A program made the position numbers and the translations under genes. From Carex sylvatica (lineage: Eukaryota > Streptophyta > Magnoliopsida > Poales > Cyperaceae), in assembly GCA_964058845.1 (NCBI GenBank), contig CAXKVR010000173.1:50667-114666 (forward strand): a stretch of DNA of 64,000 nucleotides. Direction: 5' to 3'. Positions 49,207 to 62,093 of this stretch are shown here, piece after piece (positions within the stretch are counted from its first letter, which is position 1; each line of letters begins with the position of its first letter). The notes below the pieces were generated by a model. It ran no database searches. It saw nothing but the letters and a program-made list of their open reading frames with translations, and was not told the origin of the DNA.

Positions 49207-51545
49207 TTATATGAACCCAGGATAACATTCTATGTTAAAAGGTTCACTCGTCTTGGCCAACACCACACCTACATTAACTAGACATGCGTCCCCCTTAAAA
49301 GTCTTCACGTTCTGGATGCTCGGGTATGTAAATTTGAAAGTCTCATTTTTAGCAATCGGCTGATCTTGTGAGCCCATGATACTGCTTTGCCAGATGTTCA
49401 CAGTGATGGTGACATCTGAACCAAATGGATGTACAGTTGTAGATCTAGAAAGAGGAATTTTCATGGTGTTATCCTTGTAAGGACTAACATCTAAGCGGAT
49501 ACCTTCAGTTTTATCCCTATTGAATAGGACGCTTCTAGCCCTCTCACCAAGCTTTGAATTTTCAACAGTTATGCAACCGTAGACTACCGCTGAGGTAAAT
49601 TGATAGTCTGTGAGCGAAACCTCAGTATGAGCCTCCATGCCATCCCCATAAACAGCAAATTCCACCTCTATCGGACCAAATCGGCTTTGTATCCTCTTGG
49701 ACAAGAACGTGTCATACAACCCCCTTATATCATCCCATATCTCCGTGGCGGCCCAGGACACCATTTTGTCATAATCTTTGAACTGATCACTGCAAGTTAC
49801 ATATTTAAATAGATGGGGAACAAGAAGTACATCATCATATGCCTCTATGGCCATATTGGGACCTCTCAGCTTTTCAAAACCCTGCAGTAATGAAACAAGC
49901 AATTGCATTTTAATGTCAATTTAGCTATACTCATTGGCTAATCAATATAGTACAAGATTAAGAGATCAAAATATGAATAAACAATTTATTATGATGGATA
50001 TATATTACGATATACAAATTAAACAACTTGTAATCTTATCAAAAATAATTTTACTATTTATTTCAGTGGAAAGAAAAGAGAACCAAACTAAAATAAATTT
50101 AACAAAATAACCTCAGGAGTAATATTCAAAGGACCCCCCTGTTTCCGGCTAAAGACGACATAACTTTTGTTCATCAAAATGCAACCATACATCTGATCAA
50201 AATCATGTTGATTAAATTCAAGGAATTTCACTGAAAACACCTCCATGAGGTTCCTTGGCATGTTGATAGACCTCGGCACAGGCAGCTGCTGCTGGTCCAC
50301 AATAACACTTTGACTGGCCTCCACTGGAGAAAATCTGCTAATTCAAACTGACGTTATATACTAATCCATCAAATTTTATAAAGAGAGAGGTTGACTTAGG
50401 ATTTTGACATGAGAGGGAAAGAGAGAAAGACCTGGTGTGCACGTCAGTTTGGTACTCAACACGAGGCACTTTGGAATCCCTGAAGCAGTCCATCACATTG
50501 CTTCTTTGAGGCCTAGGATCCCCTTCTCCAGTTTGGGCATCTATGAAATTGGCTACCAGAGAAGCAACATCCTCTTCTTTCATGAGGTGGTTGGGTCCAT
50601 CTCCATCTAGGGTTTGAAAATCAACCCAACTGACCATCAGTACCACCTTTCCACAACCACGGTTGGGAATGATAATAGACCCTTTAGTAGAGCCTAAACT
50701 AGGATTGAACTTCACTGTCTCTTCAATGACTAATAGATTATCAGGTTCAATACCTACTTCTATACTCACATGAACAAGCAGAGATGATTGACGTGGAACT
50801 GCTGTTACCCTTCTTGACAAAGGGAGAGGGACAAACTTGTCAGGTTTGAGACCGACACACTCTTTGCTCAATTTATGGAAGAGAATGCTCTTAGCGTCAG
50901 AATCGGTGAGAAAACTATTTGATGCACACACCGTCCCGTGAACCTGTATGAGAGCATCTTCTCCTTCATAATCAAAGTCAACAAAATAAACATTCAAATG
51001 CGCCTCTACAGCATCATGATAGACTGCAAAACTAATATCAAGATATTTTCTGAATAAGCACTCCATAGACCGGCTGATAATTCCATCCATGTAATCTGAA
51101 TTATCTTCCCACAAACAGATTTGAGTTCTATGCATAGTACAACAAGTGCGATCAAAGAACCAAACAAATATGTCTATGTTATCTTCGACTGGTATGCTAC
51201 GCCTCGGGCCTGATAGAATGACATGACCCTGTGAGTATTAACAAAGAACATGATAATTACATCAATATTATAGGAAACTAAGAAACTTATTGACAGATGT
51301 TCTTTTAAAGTGTTTTTACATGGTTTAAGGTGGATGCTTTTTGAAGTATAAGATTGTTAAATAGGGCTTAGATATTGACAGAAGAAGGGCTGGTATGATA
51401 AAAAATAAAATTGTAGGTTATGTTAGTGTGACTGAAATGAAAGATTTAACTCTCCAGAAAGAAAGACCTCTGAATTAATTTGCGGAAGCTGTAGGGCCTC
51501 AGCATCAAAGATGACGAAATCTTGGTTGCAGCTGCAGAGGAAAAT
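49207..51545 (-). CDS. Two-module DUF6598-like protein, 5' end unresolved
   Basis: Exons 51468 (start uncertain, about 51545), 51228-50432, 50337-50112 and 49881-49207 join in phase. From 51228 alone they give 565 residues. Two homologous modules share one exon plan. Module 1 has INSE|GHVILSGPRRSIPVED, FAVYHDAVEAHLNVYFVDF and PLPLSRRVTAVP. Module 2 has MEVFSVKFLEFNQ, ITPE|GFEKLRGPNMAIEAYDD, FAVYGDGMEAHTEVSLTDYQ and IPLSRSTTVHPFG. The layout (FSVKxLE, a LSGP/RGPxRxI motif, DxVEAxV, a C-terminal beta-rich part) resembles DUF6598, a family of grasses sometimes linked to ribosome-inactivating proteins (recollection, untested). The expected first exon of module 1 reads EVFSVVMRE, then runs into a stop and shifted frames near 51590, so the gene may be a pseudogene at its start. 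Confidence 0.6.
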
Positions 51546-51664
51546 GACACCAAAAAATCTCTGTAGTCACGGTAGTCACGTGGCTCGAATTCATTCTCTC
51601 ATGACAACTGAAAACACCTCGCTCCGTGCACGTGTGCTGCTGCGACGTCTGCACAAAAACTCGC

Positions 51665-52042
51665 TTAAGGTCTATACACAAATAGACAAAGAATATGTGA
51701 GAGAGATTTAAAATCGTACGGTTGGTGTGCTTCATCGGTTCCCATTCGGTTGCTACCGTTAGCCCTAGACGCGAAGGGTTCTTCTCCAGTTACCATTCGG
51801 TTGCTGCCGTCAGCGCCAGACGCGAAGGGGTCTTCTCCGGTTAGCATTCGGTTGCGGCCGTCCGCCCTAGACGCAAAGGGGTCTTCTCCGGTCACCATTC
51901 GTCGGTTGCTGCCGTCAGCCCTAGACGCTAAGAGGTCTTCTCGGAAGGATTGCAGAGGTGGGTTTACGTCGCGTATATAATTTACACAATTTGTCGTGGT
52001 GAAGTAGAATGTTCCTATGATTCCATTTTTACCCACCCGCAA
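51665..52042 (-). repeat. 51-bp tandem repeat (four units) at the 5' side of the DUF6598-like gene
   Basis: At about 51745-51950 a 51-bp unit repeats four times. On the minus strand it stays open and encodes a 17-residue unit of the form GEDPFASRADGSNRMVT, with one unit three bases longer. The open frame runs 52042-51665. It could be an N-terminal exon of the DUF6598-like gene or an untranslated minisatellite. No splice join to the next exon could be settled. Confidence 0.6.
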
Positions 52043-55000
52043 TTCGATGGGCCATTAGGCTTTTAAAAGCCGAGTGGGTGAGCTTGCGGATTTGTGCCTA
52101 CCAAGTCTTTCACCAATAACGCGGCCCATTTCCTTGTAGCCTAGAACTTGCTTGTTATTTATCTCGTAAAAGTTAAAAGTAAGATTATCATATGTAAACA
52201 AACAAACAAAATTATCTCAGTCATTTAGTAAGATTGAGAACCATGATTAAAGATTTGTTCAGAAGAAGATATAAAAAAAATTAGCTTACCGTTTTTTCTT
52301 AACAAATTTATATCCGCAAATAAAAAAATGCAAACAATTACCGATTATATAATGCTAAATTGCTAATCAATTAAACCGTAAATTAATTGTTCTTTAATGA
52401 AAAATAAAGTATTTTCTTTGCATTGTAAATCCAAATGCAATATGTACTTAAAATCTTCAGTATCCTAAAAATGGATGACTCTATTATCTTCTCAAATGAT
52501 GTATTTCTTATCAACAGGATGGAATCAATTGATCAATCAAAAATGCATATTTGCCAGTCCTATTTCAGTTTGTTACTATTCGTATATTAATGTAAAATTG
52601 AAAATAACATAGTTTAATATTAAGTAAATAACAATTTTAGGATCGTAAGTTAGTGAATTTTATATACGATATTATAAATAAATTTATTTATTAATACTAA
52701 TAATTATGAACTATGAGATTGAGGAATAAACTATTGTACCTATTTTAAGTACTCCTTTTTCAATATAATATAAATAATAGGAACAATAGTTCGTTTCACA
52801 ATATTCGTAATTCAGAATTATTAGTATTAATAATAAATTTCCATTATCATATAGAAAATTTATTAATTCACTAAAACTAAACTGTTATTTACTTAATATT
52901 AAATTATGTTGTTTTTTATTTTGAATTTTTAACAAAAACAATTGCTTCTATCTGAAATATGACATATCATAAATAGAACAATGGAGGCCTCCAGTTTTTG
53001 GATAATGGAGATTTTAAATAACATGTTATAAGTTGGATTTACCACGTTTTTAAATAAGGAATGACTTTATTGCATCATTTAATAATTAAATCACGGTTGG
53101 AATTAATTAGCACCAATCTAAATCATGCGGTAGCCACATCTCTTTGGACGAAGATGGTCCAAAGGGCTTCGGATAAGTTCCGCAACCAATTGGAAAATTA
53201 TTGAAACAAATAATACAACACAAGTTCAATATAGAGTTTGCATTAGAACGTTCCTAAGTTGAAAATTATTATTTTCTACTTTCTGACAAATTATTGTTAA
53301 ATTATTATTAAATATGTATGCAGGTATGATGTTGTACTTCAGCATTCTAGCCAATCAATACTCATTTTTTAACATATAAATTATTATTAAATATATATTT
53401 GATTTGTTTTCAATTTCAAGATGGAGCTAGTGAGAACAAAAGGCACAAAAAAAGAAAGCAAACAAAGAAGCCAGAGGCCCATGCACGCATGCCTCTTGAG
53501 CTTATTGATCCAAATAGATGTACCGGTGGATGTTCTCAAGTCATTTTTCTTGTTGCCTTCCATGGCTAGGTAGGGGCAGCGGGGCTGACGATCGAGGTGC
53601 GCTCCTAATCACTTCTCTGATTTTTATTTAGTGGTCAATCATAGTCCTTGAATTTGCAGTGTGGTTCTAGGATCTCATTTTATTAATACGAATTAGGTTC
53701 AACAAGGCTCATAATCCTCTATTTTCAACTGAGCCTCTATAAGCTCTGAATTGATCCTTGGCAATCCTCACTAGTTGAAACACAAGACAACAAGAAGTTC
53801 ATTAAATTACCCTGACTTTGTTATCTATAGTTGTTACAAGTTGGGAATGAAGTTGGCAACATCTATCAACATTTACTTTACTCCAAAATTATGGTGCTAA
53901 GTGCAGCTATCAAAAAGAAAAAAAAGTGCTTTGTTATAATATTGCATGCATAAATTAAATGTGCTTTGTTATAATTTTCTCCATGATTCTCTACCTTTGG
54001 ATAAATGGTATCAATGAAGAAGAGAAAACCGACAAGGATTGAGGCCTTATTTACATAATTGAAATAAGTGGGGCTGGAAGCAAGGGCATTTCATGCCTTT
54101 CCTCATTTTTAAGTTATAAACAAAGTTATGTATCATGGAAATTTTATTGTGTTTCATTTATTTGGTTGGTTGGCATCTTGGATTGCTACAGTACTTCAAG
54201 GCAAAGATAAGTCTAGATATACTCCAAAACTGATCTAGTTTTTGTATTTACCGTTCTAATCTATAATTTGTTTTAATTTAATCTTTTATGTTACAAATAC
54301 AAGTTAACAAATCTTGTTGCAGCTGATTGATTCAATGATAGATGCTTACCGTAGTGTTAGTGTGTTGTTATGACTGACTGACTATATCTGAGAAGTCAAT
54401 TAATAAATACTCACCAATAATTTTTGAGATATGCATGTATTCATCACTTTTATGATATTGCTCCAATATTACTATCACATGTAATCAACTCCCATCATTT
54501 TTTAGCTATAGTACTGCCATCTAAATTGCTTCGAAACTTTTCAGATATTGGTTACATGTTTACTGCAAAAGTTGTCATGAGGCGCTCAGAGCAATGAAGG
54601 CTATATTAAGGTTTCTCTACAAGTCGTCTCAGTAGCACTAATTGGTTTTTGCTGCTGCAAATTGTAGCATAATCTAAAAAATAGCAAAGACCTTCATTGT
54701 TGGTATTGCGAATATTATGAATTTCAATGTGTAATGCTTTTTTGACATGCCATTTAGTACTTTTGTTTTGTTGTAATGCTTTTTGGTATATTGGTACACT
54801 ATATGATAATTATACTATGTTGATGAATGTTTATTATATATATTTTTTCTATATTTCAATGTTTGTATATGTTAGTCTAGTTCAATGGGAAATTTAAAAA
54901 ATTATTGGCTTGATACCGAGTTGGTACCAGATCGGTACAGGGAGTATTGTAGAATTAGTGCATGCTGATATATTGCAAATATAATGGTCATTATTTGCAT

Positions 55001-56504
55001 TGATATATACATGCAAATATTAAGAACTATGGAGCATGCAAAAAGTACCACTGTTAGCCTTGCATATAGTTAGGTGGGACCCACGTGTTTTAACCTTGTA
55101 TATAGTCTAGTATGACTCATGATTTCTAGCCTTACAAATAGTCAGGTGGGACCCGCATTCCTCCTTTTACAAATAACTAGATGGGACCCATGCTGTCTCC
55201 TCTTACAAATACTACAAACGGAGTAAACTCTGAAAATAATTGCATGCGTCATTATTGCATGGAAGTCCTTGAGGCAAGTTGTTGCAAGGACATAGTTGCA
55301 AGGGTATCTCTGCAACAAGCTATCTTTCAGAGCATGCAATAAATTTGGATTCTAATAGTGCGTGCAGAATTTATTTGAACAGTTGGATTTTCCAAAGAAG
55401 GATCAAAGTTTGATATATCTCAGAAGCATGCGAATTCGGCCACGCTTTGGCCAATTACGTGTGGTGGACCGTGGGTCGATGGATGGGAGTTCACGTCTGC
55501 AGAGTCTTGCGATACCAAAAAAGCAAATAAAGATTAACCAAGCTGATTCCTACTTTTGAAAAGATACGGAAGTCGACCCTCAGAAATTACGTATAGAGAT
55601 CAAATGAATGTCCTTTTAATACTCTAATCAAAAGAAAATTGAGGGTCAATTAACCACCGTCAACTGACCTGCTCAGGACCTTTTGTTTCATGCTCAACGC
55701 AAGAGCATAGTATATGCCAATCTTAATCTCACATAAATCGTAATCACTAATTCCATATATAATTGGCTTAATATAGTGGGGTACAAATTTTAGAAACGTC
55801 TCGAAATCCCTCACCTAAAGCACAAACCAGCATATTTGAGTCTATTTCATGGTGTTATCTAACTTGTAACATTACTTAAGTCATGGGATAGTTTTTTTTT
55901 TTTCTTTTTTTTTTAAAAAGGTTAGTGGCTTAAGTCATGGGATATTAATGCAGATTACTTTCCAGTTTGAGGTCTTGGTTCGTCAATTTATAGTCAAATA
56001 TGCTATTAAGCTTGTTAATAAAATAGCAAGCCTTGAATTAATTATACACAAGAAAGGTCTTACCAAACAAGTCGACCACCCGGCTTGTTCATTCAAGAAT
56101 TTCAATTCAGGAGAAACAATTTCACTATCTAATGGGCGTCAAACCACTAAAAATTATTAAAAGTATATTATAGCTTTAACTAACATTGATGACGACATCC
56201 ACTTCTACCCTACTCATTGCCACTGTCTATCTAGCTTTAACAAAAATCAAAAGCTTTCTTATATACAGACAAGTCCAAAGGTTCTCGCTTCCTGCCTGAA
56301 CGCCTTACAAATTACAGATTCCAACTGCACAGCAAATGCAATCAATTAAAGCAATCCTTGTAAAACACAAGTAAGATCAAAATAAAAAAATAAAATAACA
56401 GATTATAAGAACAGACCTGATCAATGGTTGCAGAGCTACATAATAAAAGACGGCTCTTGGTAAAAAGGTAGTAGTAAATTACATATTGTCTGAGCTCGGC
56501 AAAG
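52043..56504. other. Intergenic DNA: foldback MITE, minor tandem repeats, no clear gene
   Basis: Contains a foldback element (52593-52930). A small open frame at 53420-53572 (MELVRTKGTKKESKQRSQRP and onward, about 50 codons) follows an AG acceptor-like site. A four-fold repeat of about 50-55 bp built on TTACAAATAGTCAGGTGGGACC spans 55055-55210. A poly-T/A tract lies at 55892-55918. None of the frames resembles a known family. Confidence 0.45.
52593..52930. mobile_element. Foldback MITE of about 340 bp
   Basis: The left arm AACATAGTTTAATATTAAGTAAATAAC (given here only by its core TTTAATATTAAGTAAATAAC) is matched, reverse-complemented, near 52880-52910. Outer and inner segments (TATTAATACTAATAATT near 52690 and 52820) also pair. 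The whole can fold into one imperfect hairpin. Borders and target duplication are not certain. Confidence 0.65.
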
Positions 56505-56599
56505 CTAAGAAAGATCAAATGACCCCTGCCCTTCATTGATGGCGTAGAGCAATTTCTTGTACGTCACTTCCTGCGAATGTATAAAAATGCTCCCATCAG

Positions 56600-56660
56600 C
56601 AACTACCCAACCCCCTCACACACACACACACACACACTCACTGAGAGAGAGAGAGAGACC
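56600..56660. repeat. CA and GA microsatellites in a UPL pseudogene intron
   Basis: (CA)n at about 56616-56638 is followed by (GA)n at about 56643-56658, directly against the donor of the penultimate exon. Confidence 0.85.
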
Positions 56661-58944
56661 TTGGTTGAGTACGGAGGAAGCTTGAGGTAATTGGCACACG
56701 TCATGACACTGGGCAAGTCCTCGTCTGCAGATTCAGTAGCTCCAGTTCGAGTAGGTGTACTTGTCACATTAGAAGGATGCTGACAATGGACATCAGAATT
56801 GACATTCAGTTCACGAAGGGGCTAAAAGGACAGTGAATCAGAATTGCTATATGATTCAAAAAATGTAATACCTTTCTGACTATAGTCAGCTTTGGGCTGA
56901 GAACAGCAAGGCCACCAGGTGGAAGCCGGGGTGCACCAGTGACAAATTGGCAGAATGCATGCTGCTGCTCTGGTGAAAATTCTGCCATGATCTCTAGGAG
57001 CTGAAAGAAAGGTAAAACAATATAATTAATCTTCAAAGGAAGGTCTTATAAAAGATCATATGGTTTCTGTGCATTACCAGCCAAAGTGATCAAAGCTTGC
57101 TTTTTTTGAATTTGTCACTTGGTTGATTATTTATGATGAAATAATTCAGACGCTTTACTCTTATTCAAGTCCAATATTTGCCATAAATTATGTTCTAGAA
57201 TATCTTAACGTAAATGCTATTAACTGTAGTACTGAGTTATTTTTCCGAATGTTTGAATGCATTTGCAACGTGCAATCAGGAAAAGAAAAAACATTCTTAC
57301 ATTGACAATAACAGGGCTCTTAGCAGTATAGCCATTATCAAATTTTATATGATCAACGAGGGTCTTAGCCTGAATAATATAGCATTTTCATTGTCAGTTA
57401 AATAATATTAAATCTTTGTTAGTGCAAGTAGAGAACACTAAGTTCAAATGTATATTACCTCCCACAACTCTCTGTGGCCACAAATTTAGTAGTCGAGCTC
57501 ATTAGGCGAGAATATTTGAAGCGAGGTGACGTCAAAGACCTGTAGAAACAGAAACTAAAATTTTAACTTCAAAGAGAAAAGGTCAAGACAATATTTAAGA
57601 AAGCATAAAACTATGTTAAGGCTAGATTGAGACCACAGTGATTACCATAGAAAAAAGATTCCACAGGAATCATTTCCAGGTTGGATGGGCAAATCTATAT
57701 ATAGAATGACATTATTTTCCCCTTAATCTTTAATGACTTTAACCATTGAAGATCCATCTTGTCTCAACTCCACCTCTCACTACCAGGTCAGTCTCTGTTG
57801 CTTTTGTCACCACCTCTATCCGCCAAGCCTGTCAGTTACTTTCTCCATTTTCACTATCTTACTTTCTTTTAATATATCCTACCTAGAGCCTGACAGTCTC
57901 ACTGTTTACTCCACCATATAAAAGGAGGCAAGAGAAGTATAAAATGGTAATATGACAGAATCTTTGCAAATCTGACTCCAAAACACAGATTCCAGCCAGG
58001 CAAACATCACCCACAAACACAAATTGCATAAATTGAATAGCTTCTCCTATTTTATTTTGGTCCCAGTCAGATGATTTGGTCAAAGAAGGGTCCCATGTCT
58101 TCACTTTATAGGACTAATTGGTTCAGATTAACATGCAGTTATTGCACCGGACCTTCTCCCAACAAAAAGTCACATCTCAACTATTATTTCATCAAACCTA
58201 TCCCATGACCCCTTGTAATGCAAAAGAAGAATTTTCAATGGAATGTTCCAGCAGATCCAGTTAATTAAGCAAGATTACCTGGTTAAACCCAGTCCTAAAT
58301 GCCTCCATTTTCCGTGCTATTCCCATCTTAACTGTTGCATCAACTACCAAGGAGATGTACTCCTCCAAGTTGTCAATATTGACCTAAAAACAGAAGTTAG
58401 ATGCTCAACATGATCCAAACATGGAATATTATAGAAGCTACCAAATAAAGTACAGTCAATATTCACTTTGTAAAATAGAACTTAAATATCAAACAAAATA
58501 ATTTTGTGGGGGGCCAACAATAGATTTTGAACCAAATAATTGTACAAATCCTCAGACTCTTATTTATGCATAACAGATTGCAAAATTAAGAGAATGGCTG
58601 TGGCACACCTTAGCCACAATGAAGATCCCCTCTTTCACAGAAGGTCATTCATTAAACCAAAAGTTATGGAGTTTTCATATGCAATTGTACAAGAATCAAG
58701 GCAATTTAACACTTACACTTGTGCTCTCTTGACCTTCATTAAGCAAGTAACCAGGATAGCCAGGAAGGGTGAAATCGAGGCACATGTCTTCAATTGGGGC
58801 CCCACAGAAGCGTAAATCATCAATGGCTTGGGTACTGTCACCAGACGACTCCAGGTACTTCTTGCAATGCACAAGGATCTGCAACTCTTGCAATATCTTT
58901 CCAAATTCAGTGTCGAATGAGAGGATATCATGCAAGTCCAGTTC

Positions 58945-59614
58945 CTGGAAACAAGTCATACAAATTTCACACCACAAGTCACTGTATGAAACCTCCCCAC
59001 TCAACAGCCACCAAATTTACTTATTGATATGGTATTAAGTTTTGCCCACTAGCATAACTGTACCAAAACATTGCTACATTTCGAGTTAGCCCAGGTTTGG
59101 TTGAGGCGTAAGTGTGGAATAGTTTTAATAGAGATATATTGGATGCAGACCCGATTACAGAAGAGGCTGGAGCTTAGTTAGTTGAGATGCTATTAGTTAA
59201 GAACAGCTTAGTTAGTTAGTCACAGCTTAGTCAGTTAGAGACTGTTAGCAAATGATGGTTAGGGTTGCAACAGATGTGCTAAGCAAACCTGAGAACGAAA
59301 ATAAAGAAAATAATGAATAAACAAGTAATAACAATAATAATGATGATGACAACAATGGGTATCAATGCGCAATAAATTGCAACAGATGTGCTCAGCAATG
59401 GTCAGGATGAGTTATGATTGTTTCTAATCAAAGAAGAGTCAGCATAAAGACCAATAGCTCTAGTTCGGCCACGCCACACCTGATTTGAGCATGTGGCAAG
59501 CATTGGAACAGTATTAATTAAAATCAAATAAAAGAAAACAATAGGCAGTGATGCATTGGTAACAAAGTTCAGTGAAGGAGGAGAGTAAACTTGTAACTAA
59601 ATAATATGAATTAC
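58945..59614. other. Deletion junction inside the UPL pseudogene
   Basis: This stretch replaces what in the family is several exons (roughly half the protein). It is non-coding and includes a degenerate short repeat TTAGTTAGTTGAG/CAGCTTAGTTAGTTAG (59170-59250), and GCAACAGATGTGCT occurs twice (59267 and 59379). No transposon ends were identified. Confidence 0.55.
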
Positions 59615-62093
59615 ATCATCATGGTCATCATCTTCATCTTCTGATATATCATCCTCGTCAATCATTAGAGCATCATCTATCTCAACCGGAGAAGCATCAA
59701 GCTCATTGTCCTCCTAAAAAATACCATTGACAATAATGAATAATAAAAAAAAAAACCTTTCACTTCTAAAAGAACAGATTCAGCAGGATCCTCTCAAGGA
59801 GAATTTTACACCCCAGACCAAGGTTTTGCAAAAGGTAATGATAAAGAATGCTAAGCAGAACAAAAGCAAACCTCAGAGCTAGAATTGTCATGAGTAGGCT
59901 TCATTTCTTTATCTTTCTCAGAGGCGGCCTTCCTGCGTGCAGCACTTATAGTCTGCAGTCCCTTTGGCTCCTCTGAAGAGCGTTTCAAGACTGCCTTCCC
60001 CTTTCCCTTCGAAGAACTAGTGTTTGCACTCCCACTTGCCTCTTGTGAATCCTTGCCAGGTGTGCCATCATCAATCTTTACTGACGACCTAATGTATCTT
60101 GTGGAGCAGCGGGCTGCTGGGCCAGAACCAGATGATGCTGTTGCCGCAGGAGCTGCACTGGCAGATCCAGACTCTGAATTCGTTGAGGACTTCTGTGTAG
60201 ATGATGATTCAGTGCACTGAATTCTCGGCCAGAGAAAATCCTCCACGGCTGCCAGGCTTGCCAGGGGATCTATCAACACAACATTAGATGAATAATCACG
60301 CAACGACTTCTCGCCCTGAGCTCGATAGAGACGTAACTTGAATAGCTGGGAAAGTGCACTCAGGCCAGATGAAAGCCTGGCTCCGCCACTGCTAGATGAC
60401 CTGCCTGAATGACTGAGCACGACTGGAAATTGCTCCAGAGACGATAATGCATTCTGAAGCTTCTGCACAAGAGTCATCATGGGTGTTCCACTTCCATCCT
60501 TGTCAAAACGAAGAGCAATTGAGATGAACGACTTGTACCGCCTGATCGCTTGCTGACGCAGTTTGTGATAGGTATTATCAGGAATTTTCTCTTTGCAAAA
60601 AGTCCCACACGATAAGTAGTTCAGTAGAGCAATAACAGCACCACTCCCAATGAACTCGAACGTGGACACACCGTCACCCTTGCTGAGCTCAATGAGCATT
60701 TCAGCAACAACCTCATTCAGCTGTTCTTCGATGCCAGCTGATATGTCAAAAGAACCGACAGCCGAAACCTTCAACTTACCTTTCCCTTTAGCTCTGGAAT
60801 TCTCAGCACAGGCATTAAGTTTTGTACAGAGAGTCCTGAGAAGGCGAAGATCATCAGTGACACCAACATCACTTGAATCAGAGTCACCAGGAAAGTACTT
60901 CGTCTTATAAGATTTGGCACACCCACTGACTACAACACGCAAGGATGAGCTCGACCCTGGAGTGTCAGTAGCAGGTGGCGGGGTTTTAACTTCATCCAAA
61001 TTGGTGCTGTCCATACTGGGCCACTAGCCCGCCTGCGATATTGCCCGGAGTGTGACGATGTGCCAGTAAGGGCATCGCTGTCATTATCAGAGGCTGGCAC
61101 TTGATTAGGAGTTGCACTAGAGGACTCCTGGCAAATGAGACTCTCAATGGCATGAACAACACCATCTTTTACAAACATTTTTGAAAATATCCCCGGTAGC
61201 TTTTCCATTAAGGTTTCAGCTATCTGAAGAGCAGGAATGAGCACTTGTGGGTCTCTCCAGGCCAAAATACCAGCTAATAAGCTGTAAAATCAAAATAAGC
61301 ATAGATAAGGCTATAATCACAGCTCACAAAATTCCAAGTACTGAAACTGACAATGCAAATTACAAAGACAAGACTTAGGATGCAAAAAACAGTTCCATAC
61401 CTGGATATGCTTGTTGTGCCAAGCAAAGTCTGTATCATGTCTGCAGAGCTGTAGTACACTAACTTCGCAATAATTGAGAGACATTTGTGACAAATGGGAC
61501 CATTTATGCTGGATCCGTACACCTATAGAGCAAAAAAAGAGAGTCAGAATTACCAGTGTTTCATAGCATTTACACAACATATTTCCACAGATGCATTCTT
61601 CTTGATGGCTGGCCAGGAGCCAGCCATTGGATGTTCTTGTCATAGTGCAAAGAAACATCTTAACCACTTTAGCTTTGTATTTGGGTTGCTTTATTATAAT
61701 AACTTCTTGCTAAGCCTTATATTTTTTGCATCTTTATTTCACCATCTACCCCACACCGAAGTTAAGAAAATCACATACCTGCGTTAAAATAGGCAAAAGG
61801 TCCATGCCAAACTGTTTAAGAAGCTCAGGCTGCTCCTCCAGTAGCTTCTCACGGGCAGAGGTTTCATTAGTAACACTGGACTCATCCTGTTTGCTAGAAG
61901 ATGCAGTAGGAGATTTCCTGGAGATGCCCTCGATGAGAAAACTATAGCTAACGGGGAGAGAGATGGTCCCTTGAGGTAGTGAGAGGAGAAGCTCATCAGC
62001 AAGGTTAACAATCTCAAATATCTGTGAGGACACAAATGGTAACATGATTAGATATGGCTAAATCTGGACTTTGCATAAAAGAGAGAGAACCAT

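Larger units (their letters stand above)
56505..62021 (-). pseudogene. HECT E3 ubiquitin ligase of the UPL3/UPL4 type, truncated and internally deleted
   Basis: Exons: 62021-61779, 61522-61401, 61281-59872, 59713-59615, 58944-58717, 58383-58279, 57539-57459, 57369-57301, 57000-56872, 56779-56660 and 56570-56505 (stop). The N-terminal half matches the armadillo-like region (IFEIVNLADELLLSLPQGTI, QVLIPALQIAETLMEKLPG, KLRQQAIRRYKSFISIAL, LSSGLSALSQLFKLRLYRA), then the acidic ELDASPVEIDDALMIDEDD. The C-terminal half matches the HECT domain from ELDLHDILSFD to GQGSFDLS, with the catalytic Cys kept in VMTCANYLKLPPYS. The first armadillo repeats are missing. So is everything between the acidic stretch and ELDLHD, including the N-lobe of HECT. 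A frameshift lies near 61020 (after YRRRASG), and TAA replaces a Leu codon in LDY*ICGHRELWE (about 57486). It cannot make an active ligase. Confidence 0.9.

Noticed and set aside
51745..51950. Regular repeats resembling a CRISPR array
   Set aside because: The units are contiguous 51-bp tandem repeats with no unique spacers, in plant nuclear DNA, and open on the gene strand. It is a minisatellite.
59851..61014. The 387-codon frame beginning MDSTNLDE as a separate intact gene
   Set aside because: It continues the preceding UPL exon after a frameshift, a TAG stands just before its Met, and its end is a splice donor. It is part of the pseudogene.
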